Below are positions 19,775 to 30,285 of a stretch of 64,000 nucleotides of DNA, one piece after another (the stretch's first letter is position 1; each line of letters opens with the position of its first letter). The notes beneath the pieces were generated by a model. That model was not told where the DNA came from. It did not search any database and worked only from the letters and a program-made list of their open reading frames with translations. The DNA comes from Polaromonas sp. (lineage in GTDB: Bacteria; Pseudomonadota; Gammaproteobacteria; Burkholderiales; Burkholderiaceae_C). Where the stretch lies: positions 558,001-622,000 of the forward strand of contig NZ_JABBPE010000002.1 in NCBI RefSeq assembly GCF_012927455.1, in the 5' to 3' direction. The translations under genes were made by a program, and so were the position numbers.

Positions 19775-20473
19775 ATGCCGCGCAGCACGCACCCCGAACT
19801 GCATCGCACCGAACGCATAGGCTGGCTGCGCGCCGCCGTGCTGGGGGCCAACGACGGCATTGTGTCAACGGCCAGTCTGATGGTGGGCGTGGCGGCTGCC
19901 AGCGCGGGGTCCGGGGCGTTGCTGCTGACAGGCGTGGCCGGGCTGGTAGCCGGCGCCATGTCGATGGCGGCGGGCGAATATGTGTCGGTCAGTTCACAGT
20001 CAGACACCGAGCAGGCCGACCTGGTGCGCGAGCGCGCCGAACTGGTGGCCTCGCCCGAATCCGAACATCGGGAGCTGGCCAGCATTTACGTGACGCGCGG
20101 CCTGACGCCCGAACTGGCGACGCAGGTGGCGCAGCAGTTGATGGCGCACGACGCCGTGGGCGCCCATGCGCGCGACGAACTCGGAATTTCGGCGGCCGTG
20201 AGCGCGCGGCCGGTGCAGGCGGCACTCACCTCGGCAGCCACCTTCGCCGCCGGCGCCGCCCTGCCCTTGCTGACCGCCGTGCTGGCCCCTGCGGCGCAGC
20301 TGGTGCCGCTGCTGGCGGGCACCTCGCTGGTGTTTCTGACGGCGCTGGGCGCACTGGCCGCGCGTGCTGGCGGCGCTCCGGTGCTCAAGGCGGCGCTGCG
20401 CGTGGCCTTCTGGGGTGCGCTGGCCATGGGCATTACGGCTGGGGTGGGCAGGTTGTTTGGCGCTGTGGTTTGA
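19775..20473 (+). CDS. VIT family protein (VIT1/CCC1-type transporter)
   Basis: GWLRAAVLGANDGIVSTASLMVGVAAA...AGAMSMAAGEYVSVSSQSDTEQADLVRER. Confidence 0.93.
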   Translation: MPRSTHPELHRTERIGWLRAAVLGANDGIVSTASLMVGVAAASAGSGALLLTGVAGLVAGAMSMAAGEYVSVSSQSDTEQADLVRERAELVASPESEHRELASIYVTRGLTPELATQVAQQLMAHDAVGAHARDELGISAAVSARPVQAALTSAATFAAGAALPLLTAVLAPAAQLVPLLAGTSLVFLTALGALAARAGGAPVLKAALRVAFWGALAMGITAGVGRLFGAVV

Positions 20474-20528
20474 ATTCCTCCGAGAACTCACCTTACGGTG
20501 TTTGCAAAATAGTCGGATTCTTCCTCGT

Positions 20529-20584
20529 AAATATGGCTGTAGCCCAAAGAGTATGGGCGTGAGTAGCTACTTATTTGATAGCAC
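20529..20584 (+). repeat. Dispersed two-hairpin repeat, copy 6
   Basis: aaatatggctgtagcccaaagagtatgggcgtgagtagctacttatttgatagca. Confidence 0.8.
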
Positions 20585-20611
20585 TTTTTCCTTTTTCGAG
20601 TGGACTGGCTG

Positions 20612-20760
20612 GGGTAGCCCGGCAGCTAGTCACTTTTCTTTTGCTTCGCCACAAGAAAAGTAACCCAAAGTTCACGTGGTGGGGGTTCGCTCACTTCGCA
20701 ATGCGAAGTTATGCGAACACCAAAAGGCCACCCTGCTGACTACGTCCTTCGCTCCGCTAC
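20612..20760. repeat. Intergenic hairpin-containing repeat (agtcacttttcttttgcttcgccacaagaaaagtaac...)
   Basis: cttttctt...aagaaaag stem plus gcgaagttatgcgaac-type palindromes; a sequence type I recognise as widespread in proteobacterial intergenic regions. Confidence 0.5.
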
Positions 20761-20772
20761 GGGCTGTGGTGG

Positions 20773-20991
20773 TCAAGTTAATTCGGACACATCAATAGGT
20801 AGTGGAGTTGCGTTGGGTGACAAGTTCCCCAGTTTGGAAGGCAGGCGCTCGCAGTTGTAAAAGCCAACGATGTAGTCAGCCACATCGGTCATTACTTCGC
20901 TGTGGTTGGCATAGTCTTTTTGCCAGACTCGCTCCATCTTCAGATTCAGAAAGAATCGCTCCATGACGGCGTTGACGGCGTTGACGTTCCT
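20773..20991 (-). pseudogene. IS3 family transposase, C-terminal fragment
   Basis: MERFFLNLKMERVWQKDYANHSEVMTDVADYIVGFYNCERLPSKLGNLSPNA...PIDVSELT; rve C-terminus only. Confidence 0.85.
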
Positions 20992-20994
20992 ATG

Positions 20995-21411
20995 TCAAGC
21001 AGAAGACGCCGAGTCTTTCAAATCAGCCAGGATGAGTGGGTACAGCTCACGAACGATGTAGCGCTTGAGGCAACGGTATATCTCCTTCTTTGATAGCCCT
21101 TCACCCGTGCGTTTTTCGACGTAATCCCGGGTGCGCGCGTCACTTCGCATACGAACCATTGCAATCGTCCACAAGGCGTTGTTTGCTTGGCGATTTCCGC
21201 CGCGATTGAGTCGATGACGTTGGACTTTTCCAGATGATGCCTGCAGAGGACTGGTTCCGCAAAGTGCCGCCAACGCTGCTTCGCTGTGCAACCGGGCGGG
21301 GTTATCGCCAGCGGTTATCAGCAAGGTGGAGGCCGCTTGCGGACCGACACCGAATCGAGAGAGCAGCCTGGGAGCGGCTTTCTTGGTCAAGCGAGCCAAT
21401 TCTGCGCGAAT
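20995..21411 (-). pseudogene. IS110 family transposase, C-terminal fragment
   Basis: LARLTKKAAPRLLSRFGVGPQAASTLLITAGDNPARLHSEAALAALCGTSPLQASSGKVQRHRLNRGGNRQANNALWTIAMVRM; Transposase_20-like. Confidence 0.88.
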
Positions 21412-21417
21412 GCAAGT

Positions 21418-21600
21418 TTCAGCCTGGGTGATCCGGATGTACTGGCGAAGCGGCTGTCAGATGCAGGGTTCAAGGATGTCCGCATCGAGCGTGTCGTTGC
21501 CCCGGTCCGCTTGGACTCCGCCCTCGATTGCCTTCAGTTTGAGCACGACGGCAGGTTCGAAGGCCCCAGCGAGATGCTCGTCGCTTCGGCGACTAAATAG
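21418..21600 (+). pseudogene. Methyltransferase C-terminal fragment
   Basis: FSLGDPDVLAKRLSDAGFKDVRIERVVAPVRLDSALDCLQFEHDGRFEGPSEML; only the last ~60 aa of a SAM-methyltransferase-like protein. Confidence 0.6.
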
Positions 21601-21657
21601 CATTCAGGCAATCCTGCCGGAGTCATCACCGGTTGATGTTTCAAAAGGAGAAATACC

Positions 21658-22515
21658 ATGCCCAAAATCGCTGTAATTCAAGAACCTCCGGTCTATCTGA
21701 ATCTGAGTAAATCGATGGACAGAGCGGCCGACTTGATTGCCAATGCCGCGAGCAAGGGGTGTGAGCTGATTGTGTTTCCCGAAGCCTGGCTTGCGGGTTA
21801 CCCCAACTTCGTCTGGCGTCTTGCGCCGGGCATCGGAATGGGGAAAACCGATGAGCTCTACGCGCGCTTGCGCGCCAACTCGGTTGACCGTAGCAAAGAG
21901 GGGTTTAGACCATTGCAGGAGGCCGCAAAGGAGCATAGAGTTGCCATTTTGCTGGGGTATCAAGAGATGGACGGCTTGGGAAGCAGCAGCACGATCTTCA
22001 ACAGCTGCGCGATTATTGATGCGGACGGGCGACTGGCCAACAATCATCGCAAGTTGATGCCCATCAATCCAGAGAGGATGTTTTGGGGTTTTGGCGACGG
22101 CTCTGGCCTGAACGTCGTTGACACCGCGGTGGGCAGGATCTGCACGCTGATTTGCTGGGAAAACTACATGCCGTTGGCGCGGCATATTGCGTGCGAAGGT
22201 AGCTGCTGGGTCATTGGATGTGCAACGTCGCTGGAAGCCTCTGACATCCCGGACGGCGTTCCCCATCTGGATGAGCTGTTCCCGAACAAAGACGAATGGG
22301 TGAACCCTGGCGATGCGGTGGTTTACAAGCCATTTGGCGGCATTGTGGCCGGCCCCATGCATAAGGAAAAGGGGCTTCTCATTGCAAAGTTGGACGTCGC
22401 CGCTGTTCAGGCGTCACGCCGGAAGTTCGATGAGAGCGGGCATTACGCCAGGCCCGATGTTTTCAAGCTGTACGTGAGTCGCACCGCGATGCGGCCAGTC
22501 GATTTCACGAATTAG
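21658..22515 (+). CDS. Nitrilase superfamily carbon-nitrogen hydrolase
   Basis: E-K-C triad motifs FPEAWLAGYP, HRKLMPINPERM, CWENYMPLARHIA. Confidence 0.9.
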   Translation: MPKIAVIQEPPVYLNLSKSMDRAADLIANAASKGCELIVFPEAWLAGYPNFVWRLAPGIGMGKTDELYARLRANSVDRSKEGFRPLQEAAKEHRVAILLGYQEMDGLGSSSTIFNSCAIIDADGRLANNHRKLMPINPERMFWGFGDGSGLNVVDTAVGRICTLICWENYMPLARHIACEGSCWVIGCATSLEASDIPDGVPHLDELFPNKDEWVNPGDAVVYKPFGGIVAGPMHKEKGLLIAKLDVAAVQASRRKFDESGHYARPDVFKLYVSRTAMRPVDFTN

Positions 22516-22540
22516 GGCAATCAACAAAAAGGAAATAGCC

Positions 22541-22972
22541 ATGTCAACGAATACATACACAGGCCAGTGCTTCTGCGGTGCGGTCAAGTTATCCGTTGTG
22601 GGGACACCCGAAGGAATGGGTTACTGCCACTGTCAGTCCTGCAGATCGTGGTCAGCATCCCCGGTCAATGGTTTTACCCTCTGGCGCCCTGGCGCCGTCG
22701 AGATCACACAGGGTGCCGAACATGTCGGAGAGTTCCATAAAACGGCTCAGAGTCACCGAAAGTTCTGCACCAAATGCGGGGGTCACCTTATGACCGATCA
22801 CCCTGAAATGGGGCTCATCGACGTTTATTCCGCCATGCTTCCTGACATGGAGTTCAAGCCAGGACTTCATGTTCACTATGCCGAAAAAGTTCTTTCGCTA
22901 GCTGATGGCCTGCCAAAGTACGCAGACATGCCCGCAGAACTTGGCGGCTCTGGTAAAGAATTGGCGGATTGA
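22541..22972 (+). CDS. GFA family (glutathione-dependent formaldehyde-activating-like) zinc protein
   Basis: GQCFCGAVKLSVVGTPEGMGYCHCQSCRSWSASPVNGFTLW...HRKFCTKCGGHLMTDHPEMGLIDVYSAMLPD; CxC/CxxC zinc motifs. Confidence 0.92.
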   Translation: MSTNTYTGQCFCGAVKLSVVGTPEGMGYCHCQSCRSWSASPVNGFTLWRPGAVEITQGAEHVGEFHKTAQSHRKFCTKCGGHLMTDHPEMGLIDVYSAMLPDMEFKPGLHVHYAEKVLSLADGLPKYADMPAELGGSGKELAD

Positions 22973-22984
22973 AAATGACCGCTG

Positions 22985-23087
22985 ATTCCGTTTCTAAATC
23001 ATTCGTGAACGCGAAGGCGAAGCGACGACAGTACAAACGTACAGCTAGCGAAGCCGACAAAGTGTACGGATGATTTAGAAATGGAAT
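22985..23087. repeat. 103-bp imperfect palindrome with 22-bp arms (MITE/attenuator-like)
   Basis: attccgtttctaaatcattcgt (22985-23006) vs acggatgatttagaaatggaat (23066-23087): 20/22 complementary. Confidence 0.8.
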
Positions 23088-23524
23088 GACTAGAACTGAA
23101 TTGCGTAGCCGGAAAGCTGCCGGTTGCCAGGATCCGCTCCCGTTTGCAATGCGGGTACTCATCAAGCGCCCCAGCAACTCTTGAAGTCGCCAGACCGATC
23201 ATTTGTCTCGGCCGACGGTGCGCGGGTACATGCCGGACACGGCCATCGGCTGGTCGCCGACTACGAAGCGCGCCACCGCGCGGTGTTATCAGCCACCAGC
23301 ACGCGCCGATGTGGCAGCCGGGGCCGCACAGCTCGGCCTTGGTGACAAGGCAATCTTGGGCTCGACCCTGGGGGTGGATCAGCGCGCAGACCTCGCACTC
23401 GCCGCCATCTGGCACAGCGTAGTAGCCGGCCATGCAGCGCTAATGGCAGGCTTTGATTCAAACTGGGGCAAGTACCTGCCGTCCAGTCTGTATCGCCATG
23501 CCGAGCGCCATCGCCCTTTTCATG

Positions 23525-23583
23525 CATCAAATCGGCCTATAGGCCATAAGGGACGGGCGCAAGCAGCTATCAATAGCATAGCA
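23525..23583 (+). repeat. Dispersed two-hairpin repeat, copy 7
   Basis: catcaaatcggcctataggccataagggacgggcgcaagcagctatcaatagcatagca. Confidence 0.85.
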
Positions 23584-23634
23584 GATGGAGCGCGACCCGC
23601 CACCGCGCGCGTGCATTCATCCAGCGTTGGCCGA

Positions 23635-23868
23635 AGGCTGGGGGGCGCCGAACGCCTGCTGACCGCAGCCACCAGCGCGCAGGAAGCGGCGCAAATGGTG
23701 CGCCTGCGTTTCGACTCGGGGGTGACCGACTTTCTGATCGTGCTGGACGCCGAACGCGAAGTGCTGAACAACCGCGACCAGATGGCGCAGGCGCAGGCGC
23801 AGACCGACACGGCGACGGCGCTGGTCAGCGTTTACCGGGCGCTGGACGGTGGCTGGGCTGCGCAGTGA
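23635..23868 (+). pseudogene. NodT-like RND outer-membrane factor, C-terminal fragment
   Basis: AERLLTAATSAQEAAQMVRLRFDSGVTDFLIVLDAEREVLNNRDQMAQAQAQTDTATALVSVYRALDGGW; no upstream domain found. Confidence 0.8.
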
Positions 23869-24182
23869 CCGGGCGGCTGGGCAACTCCAGAGCGGCCAGC
23901 CGGTACGCTGCGCAAGTTGTTCTACGTCCTGCTGGGCAAATATTAAATCCGGCTTTTCTCGGTCCGGTTAAGACTGACTCCAAACTGTCGAATATTGAAA
24001 CTGCCTGCTCCCGACCGGTGACTCAAGGTTACAGGCTTAGGTCAGCTATGCGGCCGCGATTTCGATGGCCCCGGCCCCGGCCATCGACCATTAGCGGACA
24101 TATGAGTTCTGCGCAAAGGCGGGTGCCGAACCCACCTTGCCAGCGCCTGGAACCCAGCAGGGCGGGTTCTGCGGCGCATGTA

Positions 24183-24827
24183 TCAAGCTGCATCTGCCGC
24201 ATCAAAGTGGGCCATCTGGTCTGCGTATGCCTTCACGAAGGACGGGCGAGCCGTGGCGCGCGCGACATAGGCATGACAGGCGGGAAATCCCGTCAGCCCA
24301 TCGAACCGATCAACAAGGCGCAGCACATCCGCCATGAGTATGTCGGCAACGGAGAACGCCCCGGTTAGCCATTCGCGACGTGATAACACGGCTTCCATAT
24401 GCTGGAGCCGGGCCTTGAGGAACTGGTCAAAGAGCTTTCTTCCCGGTGTCTCGATGGTATCGCCGGTAAACTTGAATAAGGAAAAGGGAAGGCTAGCCAT
24501 TTCGACTGAGTTGAGCGCTGCGAACAGCCATTGAATAACCTCGCTGCGACCACGCGGATCGACAGGCATCAGCGCGTCACTGCGCTCGGCTAGATGAAGC
24601 AGGATCGCGCCGCTCTCGAAGATCGAGATGTCTCCGTCGGTCAACCAGGGCACTTGGCCGAAGGGCTGGTACGAGAAATGCCCGGCATCTCGATTGCGAA
24701 ATGGCACGCTCTCAACGCGATAAGGCAACCCGGCTTCTTCCAGTCCCCAACGCACCCGTATGTCACGCACGTAGCCGCGCGGCATTTCGGGAACCCAATC
24801 GAAAGTGGTGAGAATCAGATCGGTCAT
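24183..24827 (-). CDS. Glutathione S-transferase family protein
   Basis: Thioredoxin-like N-domain (RVRWGLEEAGLPYRVESVPF...FGQVPWLTDGDISIFESGAILLHLAE) and GST C-domain (WLTGAFSVADILMADVLRLV). Confidence 0.9.
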   Translation of the reverse strand: MTDLILTTFDWVPEMPRGYVRDIRVRWGLEEAGLPYRVESVPFRNRDAGHFSYQPFGQVPWLTDGDISIFESGAILLHLAERSDALMPVDPRGRSEVIQWLFAALNSVEMASLPFSLFKFTGDTIETPGRKLFDQFLKARLQHMEAVLSRREWLTGAFSVADILMADVLRLVDRFDGLTGFPACHAYVARATARPSFVKAYADQMAHFDAADAA

Positions 24828-24914
24828 TCGGCGCTCCTTAGGAAAATTGATAACTTATCGACGAAGCTTCTCCAGGCTTCCTCGTCACTTTCGCGCGCCT
24901 CTTGGTTACATGTG

Positions 24915-25394
24915 TCAGCCCTGCCGCGCCGCCTCTATCGCGGCAATATCGATTTTTCTCATCGTCATCATTGCTTCGAACGCGCGCTTGGCCACCGCGC
25001 GATCGGGGTCAGTCACCGCCGCGATGAGGGCGCGTGGAGTGATCTGCCACGACAGGCCCCATCGATCCTTGCACCAGCCGCACTCGCTTTCCTGCCCGCC
25101 ATTTTTGACGATCGCGTTCCACAAGCGGTCGGTTTCGGCCTGGTCGCCGGTCGCGATCTGAAACGAGAACGCCTCGCTGTGCTTGAACTGCGGGCCGCCG
25201 TTCAACCCGAGGCAGGGGATGCCTGCCACGGTGAACTCAACGGTGAGGACATCGCCTTGCTTGCCGGCGGGATAGTCGCCCGGCGCGCGGTGGATGGCAC
25301 CCACCGCGCTGTCGGGGAAAGTTTCGGCATAGAAGTTTGCGGCGTCGACGGCAGTGCCGTCGAACCAGAGACAGATCGTATTTTTGCTGGTCAC
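24915..25394 (-). CDS. VOC family protein (PhnB/3-demethylubiquinone methyltransferase-like)
   Basis: TSKNTICLWFDGTAVDAANFYAETFPDSAVGAIHRAP...GIPCLGLNGGPQFKHSEAFSFQIATGDQAETDRLWNAIVKNGGQESECGWCKDRWGLSWQITPR; GTG start proposed. Confidence 0.88.
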   Translation of the reverse strand: MTSKNTICLWFDGTAVDAANFYAETFPDSAVGAIHRAPGDYPAGKQGDVLTVEFTVAGIPCLGLNGGPQFKHSEAFSFQIATGDQAETDRLWNAIVKNGGQESECGWCKDRWGLSWQITPRALIAAVTDPDRAVAKRAFEAMMTMRKIDIAAIEAARQG

Positions 25395-25468
25395 TTCTTT
25401 GCTCCTGAAAAGTTGAGAACCTAAAGGCGGGAAGGCGTAAAACAGGGAATCAACCAGTTTCATGCATC

Positions 25469-25523
25469 AACTAGACTTACAGCCCAATAGACACGAGCGC
25501 GAGCAGCTATTAAATGCATAGCA
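25469..25523 (+). repeat. Dispersed two-hairpin repeat, copy 8
   Basis: aactagacttacagcccaatagacacgagcgcgagcagctattaaatgcatagca. Confidence 0.85.
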
Positions 25524-25567
25524 AGTACAGCGCGCTTATCTTCACGCTCACATCAGCAAGCCCGCAA

Positions 25568-25942
25568 CTAGGGTGTGAACTCGGCGCCGAAATCGTCGGC
25601 CTCGGACGCGCGGCGAATTTCCATCTCAGAGTCGCCTTCCATCGGGTCGGGGCAGCGCCCTGACCCATTCGACGCCTCTTCCATGGACTGGATTTGCCAC
25701 AGCCAGAATTTGGCGACGAGTTCCTTGGTCTGCGTGAACGGCCCGTCGATCACGGTCTGCTGCTTGCCTGAGAAGTGCACCCGTTTGCCCTTCGCGCTCG
25801 GGTGCAGTCCTTCCCTCGCAAGCATCACGCCGGCCTTGACGAGTTCTTCATTGAAGTTGCCCATTGCTGCAAGCAGCTCCGTGCTGGGCATTTCGCCGGC
25901 TTCTGTCTGGCTCGTCGCTTTCACGATGACCATCGCACGCAT
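25568..25942 (-). CDS. YciI-like family protein (DGPF/YCII-related)
   Basis: MRAMVIVKATSQTEAGEMPSTELLAAMGNFNEELVKAGVMLAREGLHPSAKGKRVHFSGKQQTVIDGPFTQTKELVAKFWLWQIQSMEEA...RCPDPMEGDSEMEIR. Confidence 0.9.
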   Translation of the reverse strand: MRAMVIVKATSQTEAGEMPSTELLAAMGNFNEELVKAGVMLAREGLHPSAKGKRVHFSGKQQTVIDGPFTQTKELVAKFWLWQIQSMEEASNGSGRCPDPMEGDSEMEIRRASEADDFGAEFTP

Positions 25943-26296
25943 GGTCTTTCTCCTTGAATCGCTTGTGGGAGCCGCACCGGCTCCGAAGTCATTCGGGATC
26001 AACGGGCGGCCCTGACACTACGACGAATTGAAATGCCTGAAATCGACACGCCCTTCGAAAGATTTTGCGCGCAAACACCAAGGCGCTCATGAACACGACG
26101 ACCCTTTCGCAGCTATTGCGCCCTTATCCCATTGTGTTCTGTGGGATCAGCTCGCGAACCTTGCACTCGCCGCCGTTGGGCACGGCCTAGTGGTCGGCCA
26201 TGAAGCGCTGACTGCCGGCCTCAATTCAACCTGGAGCAAGTCCCTGCCGTCCATTCTGTACCGCCATGCCGAGCGCTACCGCCTTTTCATGCATAA

Positions 26297-26350
26297 AACA
26301 GGCCTCTAGCCCACAAGGGATGGGCGCAATCAGCTATCAATAGAATAGCA
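26297..26350 (+). repeat. Dispersed two-hairpin repeat, copy 9
   Basis: aacaggcctctagcccacaagggatgggcgcaatcagctatcaatagaatagca. Confidence 0.9.
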
Positions 26351-26612
26351 AAATCCGCGCACCAAGCCAACGAGTGCGCGCTCCTGTCAGGGGTTTGGGG
26401 CGGGACTCACGCCACATCTTCGTTGCCCGGGCAGTTCGAGCCGCCAGGGTATCCATTGAGCGCAAAACCGATCAGGCGAAAAAGCGACGCGTGTGCAACA
26501 GCTGATTTGCCCGCCGCCTGTCAGGTGACCCGATCGCAACCCCTACGGAGCGCGGCGCTGAACTGGTTTGAGCAGTTGCCAATGCACCGCCGCATTCCTG
26601 ACCTTACGGCAT

Positions 26613-26669
26613 AAAATTATGCCTCTAGCCCAATAAAATCGGGCGCAAGCAGCTATTAATTTCATAGCA
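26613..26669 (+). repeat. Dispersed two-hairpin repeat, copy 10
   Basis: aaaattatgcctctagcccaataaaatcgggcgcaagcagctattaatttcatagca. Confidence 0.92.
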
Positions 26670-26683
26670 TCCTGCGAGGCGAC

Positions 26684-29287
<2,604 letters not shown>

Positions 29288-29330
29288 GAAGTCACTCCGG
29301 GTGGAAATCAAAAAAGGTTTGTCCTTTTCG

Positions 29331-29359
29331 ATCTTGGGGCTTTTCTTCGGCTTTGCAAG
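29331..29359 (-). promoter_or_regulatory. Candidate sigma-32 (RpoH) promoter of clpB
   Basis: Minus strand CTTGCA-N14-CCCCAAGAT, close to the CTTGAA-N13/14-CCCCATNT heat-shock consensus, about 45 nt upstream of the ATG. Confidence 0.65.
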
Positions 29360-29450
29360 GCGCGCCGGGCGGCCGAGCCAACTTGAATCGACCCGATTTG
29401 ATGAAAATCAAACTCCGGGCGCGCGGCGCTGGCCCAGCTCGAGCCTTGGC

Positions 29451-29999
29451 TCAGATGTTGCAGGCGCTGATGCCCCATTTGGCCAGCGCCGCGTCGTCGC
29501 TAGCGCGGGCATCGACCCAGCGCGCGCCTTCGGGCGTTTGCTCTTTTTTCCAAAACGGCGCCTGGGTTTTCAGGTAGTCCATCAAAAATTCGCAGGCCTG
29601 AAAGCTCTGGCCCCGGTGCGCCGACGTCACCGCCACCATGACCACCTGATCAAGCGGCTGCAGCAGCCCGACCCGGTGAATGACGCGGGCGCCAAAAATG
29701 TCAAAGCGCGCCATCGCCTCGTCAATCATGGCCTCAATGGCCTTTTCGGTCATGCCGGGGTAGTGCTCGAGTTCCATCGAGAGAACCGTCTCTTTCGCCG
29801 CCGGCCCGCCCTCGGGCGAAAGCGCCCCCTCAAGGGGCAGCGCAGTACACGAAGTGACTAGCGCGGGGGCCACACTCCTGTCACGGACGGTGCCGATGAA
29901 ACTGCAGACCGCCCCCACGCGCTTGTCATTTTTGCGCAGCACTTCAATCTCGGCAGCCAGATCAAAATCTTCGGTCTGAATCACGGCGCGGGCGCTCAT
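29451..29999 (-). CDS. moaE: Molybdopterin synthase catalytic subunit MoaE with internal repeat-derived insertion
   Basis: AVCSFIGTVRD...MELEHYPGMTEKAIEAMIDEAMARFDIFGARVIHRVGLLQPLDQVVMVAVTSAHRGQSFQACEFLMDYLKTQAPFWKKE. Confidence 0.95.
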   Translation of the reverse strand: MSARAVIQTEDFDLAAEIEVLRKNDKRVGAVCSFIGTVRDRSVAPALVTSCTALPLEGALSPEGGPAAKETVLSMELEHYPGMTEKAIEAMIDEAMARFDIFGARVIHRVGLLQPLDQVVMVAVTSAHRGQSFQACEFLMDYLKTQAPFWKKEQTPEGARWVDARASDDAALAKWGISACNI

Positions 30000-30000
30000 C

Positions 30001-30252
30001 TCAGCCTCCTGTGACCGGCGGGAAAAACGCCACTTCGCAGTCATCAGTCAACGCGGCTGACTCGTCGCTCATGACCTGGTTGAGCGCCATGCGGACGGAT
30101 TTGCCGCGCGCCAGGCCGGCGGCATGCGCAGGGCTGGCCGCCAGCAGTTCATCACGCAGGGCAGACAGGCTGGTGGCCGAGGTTTCGCGCAACTCGCAGC
30201 CCTGGCCTATGGCTTCGCGGATGGAGGCAAAATATTTGACGGTGATTTTCAT
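30001..30252 (-). CDS. moaD: Molybdopterin synthase sulfur carrier subunit MoaD
   Basis: MKITVKYFASIREAIGQ...DESAALTDDCEVAFFPPVTGG; C-terminal GG. Confidence 0.95.
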   Translation of the reverse strand: MKITVKYFASIREAIGQGCELRETSATSLSALRDELLAASPAHAAGLARGKSVRMALNQVMSDESAALTDDCEVAFFPPVTGG

Positions 30253-30285
30253 GGGAACTCATGGGAATTGTTAGGCCAAAACTTT

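Noticed and set aside
22999-23433. 144-aa minus-strand ORF with MAGYYAVPDGGECEVCALIHPQGR
   Set aside because: The related copy at ~26.1-26.35 kb has stops in the same frame, and the ORF extends into the palindromic repeat; treated as decayed rather than a functional gene.
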